64,000 bases of DNA from Chryseobacterium indologenes (GCF_001295265.1 NZ_LJOD01000019.1:1-64000), one strand, 5' to 3'; shown: positions 7,840-16,946, counted from the stretch's first letter. Made by a program: numbers and translations. The notes: generated by a model from the letters alone, not told the origin.

Positions 7840-8618
7840 CTTTAAATATCAGTCTTTTGGTTCTTATAATTGTTACCATAACAGTTATAGTATCCTTTAT
7901 ACTCCTGGCTTACCGTTCATTCATCAACCGGATTATTAAAGAAAAAAATGCCCAGCATGAAGCCGAAGTTCTTCACCAGAAAAGCCTGGTGCTAGAAAAT
8001 ATTAAAGTTCAGGAAGAAGAAAGAAAAAGAATAGCCGTGATGATTCATGATGATATTGGGAACAGACTTAATATTTTATCGTTATGGCTCAATAATCTCG
8101 ATACCAAAGGCGATGAGGTAATTAAAAAGAATATTTACAGCCAGATGTCATCACTGATTGACGCGGCAAGAAGCATTTCACATTCATTATATCCTGTAAA
8201 TCTTGAATCGGTAGGGTTGGTTTTGTATGTAGAAGAGCTGATCGCCAACCTGTCTCATAAAATCAATATTTCTTTGCAGGTAATGCCGGGTTACAGAAAA
8301 AAAGATATTTTTACAGAAGTGCAGCTGTACAGGATTATTCAGGAATTTACAACCAATGTAATCAAGCATTCCCGGGCAACAGACCTCTGGATCTATATCA
8401 AAGATTATCCTTTGTATATGGCTGTGGTAATATCAGATAACGGACAGGGATTTGAATATGATCAGGTGAAAAAAGGCATGGGAATCAAAAATATAGAATC
8501 CCGGGTAAAATCAATGAATGCCGTCCATAAGTGGAAAAGTACCCTGAAAAAGGGAAGCCGTTTAATTATTATAATTCCAACAAACCATGAACCCGCAAAT
8601 CAAAATAGTGCTGATTGA
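7800..8618 (+). CDS. HisKA_3-type sensor histidine kinase of signalling module 1
   Basis: A 272-residue membrane kinase. One transmembrane helix (about residues 19-37) leads into a coiled coil, then the HisKA_3 dimerisation region EEERKRIAVMIHDDIGNRL with phospho-acceptor His83. The HATPase_c N box TTNVIKHSRA and G box DNGQGFEYD, then KGMGIKNIESR, follow. There is no extracellular sensor domain. The frame begins with TTG at 7800 inside the preceding gene; a TTG at 7857 is an alternative start that would remove the 40-bp overlap. The response-regulator gene overlaps its end by 32 bp, indicating translational coupling. Confidence 0.85.
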   Translation: MFIYIHLYQIKEVTLNISLLVLIIVTITVIVSFILLAYRSFINRIIKEKNAQHEAEVLHQKSLVLENIKVQEEERKRIAVMIHDDIGNRLNILSLWLNNLDTKGDEVIKKNIYSQMSSLIDAARSISHSLYPVNLESVGLVLYVEELIANLSHKINISLQVMPGYRKKDIFTEVQLYRIIQEFTTNVIKHSRATDLWIYIKDYPLYMAVVISDNGQGFEYDQVKKGMGIKNIESRVKSMNAVHKWKSTLKKGSRLIIIIPTNHEPANQNSAD

Positions 8619-9264
8619 TGATGAACAGCTGATCCTGGAAGGAGTAAAAATGCTGTTGTCAAATGAAAAAAATATCTCCGTATCGCTGACTTCCGGTAAC
8701 GGACCGGATTTTATTGAAAAACTGGAAGAACTTTCTAACGAAAATTTTCCGGATATTGCCCTTGTAGATGTACAGATGCAGCCCATGAACGGCTTTGAGC
8801 TGGTGGAAATTTTAAAAGAAAAATACCCCGAGCTGAAGATCATTATCCTTTCTTCCCACTATAAAACATCTATTCTCGGATATATGGTTAAACTGGGCGT
8901 TTCTGCATTTCTTCCCAAAAATTCAGACAGGAAAACATTTATTGATGCCATCACGATGGTTCATAAAAACGGCGTATTCTTTACTGCTGAAGACCATCAG
9001 ATGCTGTTTACCTATATGAACAGCTCTACAAAGAAAAAATCCCTTTTTGAAATGGAAGATGAACTTTCCGAAAGAGAAAAAGATGTGGTAAAGCTGATCT
9101 GCCAGGAATATACCAACAATGAAATTGGAGAAAAGCTGTTCATCAGTCCAAGAACAGTAGAAAGCCACAGGCAGAGGATCCTTGAAAAGATAGGAGCCAA
9201 AAATACAGTAGGTATTGTGATCTATGCCATCGTTAATAATATTTATACCCTCGAAAAAATATGA
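8587..9264 (+). CDS. NarL/LuxR-type response regulator of signalling module 1
   Basis: A 225-residue two-domain regulator. The receiver domain (1-120) has the acidic pair D11/D12, phospho-acceptor D61 in LVDVQM, Ser in ILSSH and the K in LPKN. A C-terminal LuxR-type helix-turn-helix (about 155-220) reads LSEREKDVVKLICQEY...SPRTVESHRQRI. It overlaps the kinase gene by 32 bp and closes the module; a terminator follows directly. The regulator at 62963 is its paralogue, with near-identical GAKNT-x-G-x-V-YAI in the DNA-binding domain. Confidence 0.9.
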   Translation: MNPQIKIVLIDDEQLILEGVKMLLSNEKNISVSLTSGNGPDFIEKLEELSNENFPDIALVDVQMQPMNGFELVEILKEKYPELKIIILSSHYKTSILGYMVKLGVSAFLPKNSDRKTFIDAITMVHKNGVFFTAEDHQMLFTYMNSSTKKKSLFEMEDELSEREKDVVKLICQEYTNNEIGEKLFISPRTVESHRQRILEKIGAKNTVGIVIYAIVNNIYTLEKI

Positions 9265-9265
9265 T

Positions 9266-9289
9266 TCCGTAGAAATACGGATTTTTTTT
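9266..9289 (+). terminator. Intrinsic terminator of signalling module 1
   Basis: Stem TCCGTA/TACGGA with GAAA tetraloop followed by eight Ts, starting immediately after the regulator stop codon. Confidence 0.85.
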
Positions 9290-9423
9290 ATCTGGTGATT
9301 TCACGCTTGCACATCTGTTTTGTCTTTCGTTAATTTGAAAAAAGAAGTTTAGTGCCGGTACTAAGTGCTTGTAGTTCATCAAGATGTACCGGGAATAGTC
9401 AATTACAACACAGAAACACAAAG

Positions 9424-10779
9424 ATGAAAAACGATGGAATAGTATCAGTCGGAATTTTTTTTGACGGAACGGGAAACAACGGAATTAATGCCACCTCAGC
9501 GAATATGCCTGCAAAGAATAATGAAAGCTATCAGGCAGCAGCTACCAATATTTATAAACTGTTTAATTTATTCAATGGAAACCACAAATTATATGTTGAA
9601 GGAATTGGTACATTAAACGGAGGAGAAGATCGTAATTTCGCAATGGCTACCTGTAGCAATCCTCCGGGAGAGAAAGGATATTCTTCGGATGATAAACTTC
9701 AGAAGGCCTATGATTTTGTAGCGCATACGATTAATAATACCAACAGAATATACCATTTTTATATCTATGGGTTCAGCAGGGGAAGTATGCTGGCAAGACA
9801 TTTCAGCAATCAGATTCTGCTGCAGTACCCTTCGGCATCTGTTAAAATAAAATTTCTGGGTGTTTTTGATACCGTAGAATCCAAACCTTTCAATACATAC
9901 ATGACCAATCTGCCACAGGAAACAGAAAATGCTCTTCACCTCTGTGCCGTGAATGAATGCAGATATTTTTTTCCGCTAACCGGCTTTTTTGAAACTTCCG
10001 GAAATATGAGGGATACAAAAACAGAAACCTGGGATGCTGTATGGAAAGAAATCTTTGTTCCCGGAGCCCATGCAGATGTAGGAGGAGGCTATCTGGAAGG
10101 GCCTCAGTCTGTTTATATATCTACGGATTTTCTCAATGTCCAGGATCTGCAGGATTATGTATCAGATATAAGAAATGCAAAGACAGACGCGGCAGGAAAT
10201 AAAATATGGGATTCGCTGCTTTCAGAATTTCAGATTGAAAAAGGAGTGATGCTTGCCCAGGCTTATGTTTCCAGAGACAAAGTGTATCAGGATCTGTCAA
10301 AAGTATATGGAAGGCTGATGCTGGAAGAAACCAACAGGGTGGCATTACAGATCTTCAGTTCAGATTTTAAAGAAGATGATTTTGAAATAGATGCAGAAAA
10401 ACATCCGTTTCTTGCAGACTTCTATGCTCATGTTACAGACTATGTTAAAAATATGCAGCCGGATTCCCAGCCGGTATATGATTATAGCCGCTTTGCAAAG
10501 TATACCCATATTTCTGCCAACTTCGGGCTGTACAGTGATGAAGTATTAAAAAGATCCACAAGAGATATTAGTGCGGAGCTAATTAATAATGGGCTCAACG
10601 TACCGAGCAGCAGCTCCCTGGATCATGAAAACCATACCAAAGTGATCATGGAGCTTCACCTTCCCGAAGACAGCTTTATCCCTGATTTTCTCTACGGAAC
10701 CAATGTCCCGAACAACGATATCTGGAGTCGTACCATTGAGATGAGAAGGAACAAAATGAAAGAAGAAAGCCGGAGGTAG
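9424..10779 (+). CDS. DUF2235 / Tle1-like phospholipase
   Basis: Starting at ATG 9424 the product has 451 residues. It opens with VGIFFDGTGNNG, the hallmark of DUF2235 hydrolases. The lipase nucleophile motif is YGFSRGS (Ser118), followed by FLGVFDTVES (Asp149) and VPGAHADVGGGY (His216), which complete a Ser-Asp-His triad. Tle1 phospholipases of this family are effectors of type VI secretion in Proteobacteria, and related proteins occur in Bacteroidota. There is no signal peptide. No T6SS structural gene, VgrG or obvious immunity gene is adjacent, so the delivery route is unknown. A housekeeping lipase role is possible. Confidence 0.75.
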   Translation: MKNDGIVSVGIFFDGTGNNGINATSANMPAKNNESYQAAATNIYKLFNLFNGNHKLYVEGIGTLNGGEDRNFAMATCSNPPGEKGYSSDDKLQKAYDFVAHTINNTNRIYHFYIYGFSRGSMLARHFSNQILLQYPSASVKIKFLGVFDTVESKPFNTYMTNLPQETENALHLCAVNECRYFFPLTGFFETSGNMRDTKTETWDAVWKEIFVPGAHADVGGGYLEGPQSVYISTDFLNVQDLQDYVSDIRNAKTDAAGNKIWDSLLSEFQIEKGVMLAQAYVSRDKVYQDLSKVYGRLMLEETNRVALQIFSSDFKEDDFEIDAEKHPFLADFYAHVTDYVKNMQPDSQPVYDYSRFAKYTHISANFGLYSDEVLKRSTRDISAELINNGLNVPSSSSLDHENHTKVIMELHLPEDSFIPDFLYGTNVPNNDIWSRTIEMRRNKMKEESRR

Positions 10780-10925
10780 GAAGGTGACAGCCTCTAAGAT
10801 CCGAAAAGCCAAAACAACTTGTATAAAAGATAATAGCCGTTTCATAAAATAACCCAAGCTTAAGGCAGAATTTAGCCTCCATCTTCCCCCGCTTTTTATT
10901 TCTGGCCTATTCATTTCTTTTTCCG

Positions 10926-10933
10926 TACTTTTG
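10926..10933 (+). promoter_or_regulatory. -7 element before the ABC-F gene
   Basis: TACTTTTG matches TAnnTTTG and lies 43 nt before the ATG; no clear -33 TTG. Confidence 0.45.
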
Positions 10934-10976
10934 CACCCGAAAATTCATTATTCATTACTAATTATTAATTAAAGAA

Positions 10977-12908
10977 ATGCTTTCGGTTCAAGGTTTAGGA
11001 TTACATCATTCGGGAAATTATCTGTTTCAAAATGTAAATTTTACCATCAAAAAAGATGATAAAGTGGGCTTGGTAGGAAAAAACGGAGCAGGGAAATCCA
11101 CTCTGTTGAAAATGCTGTCAGGAGAAATTAATTTCTACGAAGGAAATGTTGTTCCGGAAGGAAATATTACCATTGGCTTCCTGAAACAGGATCTTGATTT
11201 CGTAAAAGGAAGAACGGTATGGAATGAAACAATGCAGGCTTTTGAGCAAATTAATGCATGGAAACAGGAACTTGAAGAAGTTAACCATCAGATGGCTGTA
11301 AGAACCGATTACGAAAGTGATGCCTATACAGACCTTATCAATAAGATGACCGAACTGAACGATCTTTTGATGAACCATGATGCCTATAATCTTGAAGGTG
11401 ATATGGAGAAAATATTGTTTGGTTTAGGTTTTAAAGCAGATGACTTCCATAAAATTACTGATGAATTTTCCGGAGGCTGGAGAATGAGAATCGAACTGGC
11501 CAAGCTGCTGCTTCAAAAGAATGACATCATGCTTCTCGATGAGCCTACCAACCACCTCGATATGGAATCCATCATCTGGCTGGAAAGCTTCCTGAAAGAC
11601 TATCCGGGAGCCATTGTTCTGGTAAGCCACGACAAACAGTTTATGACTTCGGTGTGCAACAGAACATTTGATATCAATAACAAAAAAGTTGACGATTATA
11701 AAGCCAATTATTCCAAATATCTTGTGATGCGTGAAGAACGCCGTGAAAAACTGATTCAGGCTAAAAAAAATCAGGACGCGGAAATCAAGCAGATGGAAGA
11801 TAATATCAATAAGTTCCGGGCCAGTGCTACCAAAGCCTCTTTTGCCCAGTCCCTTATTAAAAAGCTGGATAAAATTGAGCGTATTGAAGTTGATAATGAA
11901 GATGTTTCCAAATTCAATATCCGCTTCGTACAGTCTATAGTACCCGGAAAAGTTATTTTCGAGGCTGAGCATTTAGGAAAAGCTTACGGAGACAAGCAGA
12001 TTTTTGATGATGTAGATTTTATTGTTCAGAGAGGAGACAGAATTGCTCTTTTAGGACAAAACGGACAAGGAAAAACAACATTAGCCAAAATTCTTGCCGG
12101 AGATATCAAAGATTACACAGGAACCTGGAATTTAGGACACAACGTAAACATTGGATATTTTGCCCAAAATCAGGAAGAAGTGCTTACTCCCAATAAAACA
12201 GTGTTAGAAGAAGCCGAAGATGCAGCAACGGAAGAAACAAGACCCAGAGTAAGAGATCTTTTAGGATCTTTCCTTTTCCAGGGAGAAGCAGTAACCAAGA
12301 AAACCAAAGTGCTTTCCGGAGGAGAAAGAAACCGTCTGGCCCTTTGTAAACTATTGCTCCGTCCCTTCAATACGCTGATTATGGATGAGCCTACCAATCA
12401 CCTGGATATCCAGTCTAAGGAGATTATCAAACTGGCTTTGCAGAATTTTCAGGGAACATTAATCGTAATTTCTCACGACAGGGAATTCCTGGATGGGCTT
12501 TGTGACAAGATCTACGAGTTCCGTGACGGAAGAATGAAAGAATTCCTGGGAAGTGTAGGAGAATATCTTGAATACAGACAAAAAGAAACCCTCAGAGAGA
12601 TTTCTGCCGAAAGGGCGAAGCTCCACAATGAAGAGGTAAAGCCGGAACCTAAAAAAGAAGAAGTAAAACCTGCTGCTTCAAACAGCCAGTCATCTGTTAT
12701 CATCAGCAAAGAGCAAAAAAATATTCAGAATAAACTGAAAAAGGTAGAGGAAAAAATTTCAGAGCTTGAAACCGAAATAGAAAAAATGGAGGCTTCATTT
12801 GCCCAGGAAAATCCTTCAGATGAAACTTTGGAAAAATATAATAAAATTAAGGAAGAACTTGAACTTGCATTACAGGAATGGGAATATTTAGGTTCTCAGC
12901 TGGATTAA
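10977..12908 (+). CDS. ABC-F family ATPase (Uup/YbiT-like ribosome-associated)
   Basis: A 643-residue cytosolic protein with two ABC ATPase domains and no membrane helices. Domain 1 has Walker A GKNGAGKST (35-43), signature FSGGWRMR and Walker B LLDEPTNHLD. Domain 2 has GQNGQGKTT, LSGGERNR and IMDEPTNHLD. The interdomain linker is the charged helical P-site motif characteristic of ABC-F proteins. A C-terminal Pro/Lys-rich linker and coiled coil (about 575-643) resembles the Uup C-terminal domain, which binds nucleic acid. The family acts on ribosomes in translation quality control or resistance. The exact subfamily is uncertain. Confidence 0.88.
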   Translation: MLSVQGLGLHHSGNYLFQNVNFTIKKDDKVGLVGKNGAGKSTLLKMLSGEINFYEGNVVPEGNITIGFLKQDLDFVKGRTVWNETMQAFEQINAWKQELEEVNHQMAVRTDYESDAYTDLINKMTELNDLLMNHDAYNLEGDMEKILFGLGFKADDFHKITDEFSGGWRMRIELAKLLLQKNDIMLLDEPTNHLDMESIIWLESFLKDYPGAIVLVSHDKQFMTSVCNRTFDINNKKVDDYKANYSKYLVMREERREKLIQAKKNQDAEIKQMEDNINKFRASATKASFAQSLIKKLDKIERIEVDNEDVSKFNIRFVQSIVPGKVIFEAEHLGKAYGDKQIFDDVDFIVQRGDRIALLGQNGQGKTTLAKILAGDIKDYTGTWNLGHNVNIGYFAQNQEEVLTPNKTVLEEAEDAATEETRPRVRDLLGSFLFQGEAVTKKTKVLSGGERNRLALCKLLLRPFNTLIMDEPTNHLDIQSKEIIKLALQNFQGTLIVISHDREFLDGLCDKIYEFRDGRMKEFLGSVGEYLEYRQKETLREISAERAKLHNEEVKPEPKKEEVKPAASNSQSSVIISKEQKNIQNKLKKVEEKISELETEIEKMEASFAQENPSDETLEKYNKIKEELELALQEWEYLGSQLD

Positions 12909-13228
12909 TTTTGTAATGAGGAAGAGCCGGGAAATGATTCCAAAATAAAATAAATAAAGGGTGCCTACGGATAATAGTTTGCAGAACCTTGTATGACTTT
13001 TGCCAGGCTTACACCCTTGTTTATCTTATTCCTTGTTTATCATTGCGATAAAATAAAATCCTCACTTTTTCAAAGGCTTTTCCATCAGTGTATTAACCTG
13101 AATTGATTATTTTAATCCTGTTCTGCTGTAACAAAAAATACTGATTCTCTACTTATTGAAAAGAGTACTAAACCTATTTTTAATATAAGTTTAATTCAAA
13201 AATTAAATTATTTTTATAATTTTGACAA
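12909..13228. other. Non-coding interval upstream of the metal-uptake operon
   Basis: About 320 bases with no credible ORF. It contains a long-range inverted repeat (AAGGGTG near 12957 and CACCCTT near 13012) and becomes very AT-rich before the operon. Confidence 0.5.
13217..13224 (+). promoter_or_regulatory. -7 element directly before the His/Cys membrane protein
   Basis: TAATTTTG (TAnnTTTG) with only 4 nt between it and the ATG at 13229, implying a start site at or very near the start codon. Confidence 0.55.
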
Positions 13229-13585
13229 ATGGTTTTTAAGGAAAGCAGAAATCTGAAGAGTTTTATCGCCAAGCTTTTGTTTGGGATATACTTCGTTGCG
13301 CTGTTTTCCCAAAGCTTTCACCATCATGATTCTGTAGACTATTTTAAAAGCTTCAGTCTTAAAAAAACAGAAAACACCATGGCAAAGTCTTCCGGAAAAG
13401 AAAAAGCTGGGGACTGTCTTGCCTGTCATTTCCTGGCAACAGGACATACCTTAGTTCCTGAAGAATACGATTTTACTTTTGAACGTTATACGCAGGAAGT
13501 AGAACTCATTATTGCTGTTCAGGAAAGAATATGGTCTCAGACTAAATTCACATTTCAGCTTCGGGGTCCGCCCGCAATTTCATAA
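13229..13585 (+). CDS. Small His/Cys-rich membrane-anchored protein, putative metal handling
   Basis: A 118-residue protein with an N-terminal membrane segment (about residues 11-29) followed at once by HHHDS (31-35). It has a second potential metal site GDCLACHFLATGH (C63, C66, H67, H73). The arrangement recalls small DUF2946-like proteins that precede TonB receptors for transition metals. No catalytic domain is visible. The next gene is a TonB-dependent receptor 257 bp downstream, followed by a His-rich lipoprotein. A periplasmic zinc- or copper-binding accessory role is inferred from ligands and context. Confidence 0.6.
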   Translation: MVFKESRNLKSFIAKLLFGIYFVALFSQSFHHHDSVDYFKSFSLKKTENTMAKSSGKEKAGDCLACHFLATGHTLVPEEYDFTFERYTQEVELIIAVQERIWSQTKFTFQLRGPPAIS

Positions 13586-13842
13586 TTCATAGATTCTTCT
13601 GGGTTTAAAATATAGTGTTTTAGATTTAATGTCCAATGTTTGACGTTTAGAGCCTGATGTTGCTGATAAAAACAATCAGTACTGTGCCGGCTTAAAATAA
13701 TAACAGCAGCTTTTAACGTACAGCCTGCTTTCGTCATCAATAAATGGTACATTATTTACACTGAACATCATTCAAACTAAGCCCATCCATTAATTTTTAC
13801 GAAAAATGTATCTCAAAAAGGTACGCAATCTATCTATTGACA

Positions 13843-16227
13843 ATGAAATTGATATATAGCCTGCTGCTGGTCTTTTGCGGACTGGCGCTTACAAGTGCTC
13901 AAAAAACGTACACCATTGAAGGAACTGTTCAGGATTTTCATGATAAGACCATGCTGGAAAATGCCGTGGTGAAAATCGGAGAATTCACAACAAAAACAGA
14001 CCAGAAAGGTAAGTTTATTCTTCATAAGATTCCTGCGGGAAAATATACACTCATTGCTAAACATCCTGATTGCAATGATTATACTGAAAATATAGGAGTT
14101 GACCAGGATCTTAGCCTCACGATTACACTGGAACATCACTCCGGTGATATCGAAACCATTACCCTGCACGGAAGCCATAAAAAGAAGGCCTCCGTGATTA
14201 TGAAAACGCTGGATAAAACTGAAATCGAAAGAAATTCAACGGAAAATCTGGGGAATTTACTTTCAAGACTATCCGGAGTTACAGCATTGAAAACAGGGAA
14301 TAATATTTCAAAACCTGTTATTCGAGGGCTTTACGGAAGCCGTATTTCTATTTTGAACGGCGGGGTGAAGATGGCAGAACAGGAATGGGGAGTAGAGCAT
14401 GCTCCCAATGTAGACGTTAATGATTTTGAACACATCGATGTGGTCAAAGGAGCGTCGGCATTAAAATACGGAAGCGAAGGAATCGGGGGAACCATCATTC
14501 TTGAACCGGCACCGCTGCCTAAAAAAGATACCCTGATGGGAAATATAAAACTGTCGGGAATATCTAACGGAAGAGGTGGTGAACTGTCTGCAAATGCTTT
14601 GAAATCCTGGAAAAATGACTGGTTTGTAAAAACCGGAGGAAGCTATAAGAAGCTGGGAGACCAGTACATTCCCCATCACACACTGCAAAATACCGGACTG
14701 GAAATTAATTCTTTTAATTTTTCTTTCGGGAAACAGAGTTTTATGCAGGGATTTGAAGTAGCCTATAGCGGAATCAACCAGGAATTCGGGATTTACAAAG
14801 GTGCCCACCTTGGAGGACCGATAGATTATTATAATGCCGTAAACCTTGGGCAGGCCTATTTTTATGACGGCTTCAGCTATGATATCAACAGCCCGAAACA
14901 GGAAGTTGAGCATCATATCGGAAAAGTGATGGCCTACAAACGGTTTGCAGATTTTGGAAAACTGACTTTCCAGTATAGTTTTCAGCTGAACAGACGTAAG
15001 GAGTTTGACATCAGAAGGGGAGAGCTGAATGCTGTTCCTTCCATGGATTTAAGATTGATTACCCATACAGCAAGCTTAACACATCTTCTTGAACGCTCAG
15101 CCTGGAGCCTGGAAAGCGGAATCTCAGCGGGATATCAGGATAATTATCCAAATCCGGCTACCAAAGCCAGACGTCTGATCCCTGATTATTACCGCTATGA
15201 TGCGGGCGCATTTTCTGTATTTAAATACAGATTTAATGGTAAACTGAATGCAGAAGCTGCTGTACGGTATGATTTCAGCAGATACGATGCCTATAAATAT
15301 TATGATGCTTCCGAATGGGAAAGTAAATATGCAAACCTTTTTCCACAGTTTTTTGTCCAGAAAAATGACAGCAGAATTCTGACCCGCCCGATTCTGGATT
15401 ATCATAATCTTTCAGCCAATATCGGACTGAATTATACCCCGGTTCATAATTTTGAAGTGAAACTGAACGCATCCAGAGCAGAAAGAACTCCAAATCCCGC
15501 AGAATTATTTGCAGACGGACTTCACCATTCCGCAGCCGTGATGGAAAAAGGAGACCTGGCCATCAAAAAAGAAACAGCGTATAACGTGAATCTTTCTTTG
15601 GCAGCCCAGCTTGATGTGTTGAAAGGCCTGCACATTGAAGCAAGTCCTTACTTTATGTATTCTGACAGCTTTATCAATCAGGTTCCAACGGGGATACAGT
15701 CAACCAACAGAGGAGTTTTCCCGATCTGGACATATCAGCAGATTAAAGCCAGAATGTACGGATTGGATGCAGAAGCAGAGCTTCGGATTCTTGATAACCT
15801 GAACTTCAGATCCGCATTCAGTACATTGAGAGGTGATGATCTGACCAATGATGAGCCCCTTATTCTGATGATGCCGACTAAACTTCGGAACAGTGTTGAG
15901 CTGAAGCTTAACAAACCATCTAACTTTTATATCACTTTAGAAAATGATATTGTTTCACACCAGAAACGTTTTCCGGTAAGAAATCCCGATATCACCTTTA
16001 TAGAAGATGGAGCGCTGGTAACGAAAACCATCGATATGAGCACTCCTCCTCCTGGATATGTGGCATTCAATGCCTCTGTAGGAGCAGATATTTTCAAAAA
16101 CTTTAACCTGAATTTCAGAATAAATAACATTACGAATACACTTTACAAAGAATATCTTAACAGGTTAAGATTAGTAATGTATGAACCGGGAAGAAACTTC
16201 GTGGTTACTCTGAAATACAATTTCTAA
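13843..16227 (+). CDS. TonB-dependent outer-membrane receptor, probably for a metal
   Basis: From ATG 13843 the receptor has 794 residues with a signal peptide ending ALTSAQ. An N-terminal carboxypeptidase-regulatory-like domain (about 25-100) is typical of Bacteroidota receptors. A TonB plug follows with NLGNLLSRLSGV, ISKPVIRGLYGSRI and VVKGASALKYGSEGIGG. The rest is a 22-strand barrel ending VVTLKYNF with a terminal aromatic. There is no SusD partner, so glycan import is unlikely. Its neighbours are a His/Cys protein upstream and a His-rich lipoprotein 31 bp downstream, which points to zinc or copper uptake in the manner of ZnuD. The substrate is inferred. Confidence 0.85.
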   Translation: MKLIYSLLLVFCGLALTSAQKTYTIEGTVQDFHDKTMLENAVVKIGEFTTKTDQKGKFILHKIPAGKYTLIAKHPDCNDYTENIGVDQDLSLTITLEHHSGDIETITLHGSHKKKASVIMKTLDKTEIERNSTENLGNLLSRLSGVTALKTGNNISKPVIRGLYGSRISILNGGVKMAEQEWGVEHAPNVDVNDFEHIDVVKGASALKYGSEGIGGTIILEPAPLPKKDTLMGNIKLSGISNGRGGELSANALKSWKNDWFVKTGGSYKKLGDQYIPHHTLQNTGLEINSFNFSFGKQSFMQGFEVAYSGINQEFGIYKGAHLGGPIDYYNAVNLGQAYFYDGFSYDINSPKQEVEHHIGKVMAYKRFADFGKLTFQYSFQLNRRKEFDIRRGELNAVPSMDLRLITHTASLTHLLERSAWSLESGISAGYQDNYPNPATKARRLIPDYYRYDAGAFSVFKYRFNGKLNAEAAVRYDFSRYDAYKYYDASEWESKYANLFPQFFVQKNDSRILTRPILDYHNLSANIGLNYTPVHNFEVKLNASRAERTPNPAELFADGLHHSAAVMEKGDLAIKKETAYNVNLSLAAQLDVLKGLHIEASPYFMYSDSFINQVPTGIQSTNRGVFPIWTYQQIKARMYGLDAEAELRILDNLNFRSAFSTLRGDDLTNDEPLILMMPTKLRNSVELKLNKPSNFYITLENDIVSHQKRFPVRNPDITFIEDGALVTKTIDMSTPPPGYVAFNASVGADIFKNFNLNFRINNITNTLYKEYLNRLRLVMYEPGRNFVVTLKYNF

Positions 16228-16258
16228 TTTATTATTAATACTTAAAATTTAAATCAAA

Positions 16259-16828
16259 ATGAAAAAAATATTCAATATAACACTTATACTTTTCGCTGCA
16301 GTTCTTTTATTCTCATGTAGAAATGATGATAACGACAGCATTCCGGAAGATATCCACGAACATGAGGAAATCGAAAAGCTGGTGGTGAAACTGACGAATA
16401 AAAACGATGCCACTGATATTCAGACGATCAATTATATCGGAGGAGTGGCAGATGCCCATATCCATGCGCATGCCGGTGATGTATATACGGTAGAGCTTGA
16501 TTTTCAGGTAATGCATGATAATCATTATCACAGCGCCAACGACGAGATCATGGAAGAAAAAGATGAACATTTTATCATTTTCAATTTCGCAGGAGCCGAT
16601 GTTAATGTGAAAAGAGCTGCAGATGATGTCGTAAGAACAGATGGAAAAAGACTGGGCCTTAAAACAGAATGGACTGTGGTAAGCACAACAACAAACGGAA
16701 AAGCGAATATCAAACTTATCCACGCACCAACTTCGGTAAATGAAAATTCACCTTCATCCAATAACCAGCTTGGTAGTGTGGTAGGAGGAGAAAGTGATGT
16801 GGATGCCTTAATTGATATCCACCCATAA
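16259..16828 (+). CDS. His-rich surface lipoprotein of the metal-uptake operon
   Basis: A 189-residue lipoprotein with the lipobox LLFSC (Cys20) followed by RNDDND, an acidic stretch of the kind used as lipoprotein surface-export signal in Bacteroidota. Histidine clusters are IHEHEE, DAHIHAHAGD and MHDNHYH, with DEHF further on, which suits binding of Zn or Cu ions. No enzymatic domain is seen. It lies 31 bp behind the TonB receptor and ahead of a strong terminator, so the two are almost certainly co-transcribed. It probably presents metal to the receptor at the cell surface. Confidence 0.72.
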   Translation: MKKIFNITLILFAAVLLFSCRNDDNDSIPEDIHEHEEIEKLVVKLTNKNDATDIQTINYIGGVADAHIHAHAGDVYTVELDFQVMHDNHYHSANDEIMEEKDEHFIIFNFAGADVNVKRAADDVVRTDGKRLGLKTEWTVVSTTTNGKANIKLIHAPTSVNENSPSSNNQLGSVVGGESDVDALIDIHP

Positions 16829-16851
16829 AAACCTTAATATTAAAGTAACCA

Positions 16852-16877
16852 GCCGCTGAATTTTTCAGCGGTTTTTT
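16852..16877 (+). terminator. Intrinsic terminator of the metal-uptake operon
   Basis: Stem CCGCTGAA/TTCAGCGG followed by six Ts, 24 bp after the lipoprotein stop codon. Confidence 0.85.
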
Positions 16878-16938
16878 ATTTATAAATATTTGACCGTTAA
16901 GAATTTATTATTAATGAGTTATTTTCATAAAAATTTCA

Positions 16939-16946
16939 TATTTTTG
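16939..16946 (+). promoter_or_regulatory. -7 element of tig
   Basis: TATTTTTG matches TAnnTTTG, 22 nt before the trigger factor ATG. Confidence 0.5.

Noticed and set aside
13586..13836. Minus-strand ORF with repetitive LNxKHxxLN peptide
   Set aside because: Low-complexity AT-rich reading between two co-oriented genes; no start signal or family.
16313..16723. Long minus-strand ORF opposite the His-rich lipoprotein
   Set aside because: Shadow frame; the plus strand has the signal peptide, operon position and terminator.
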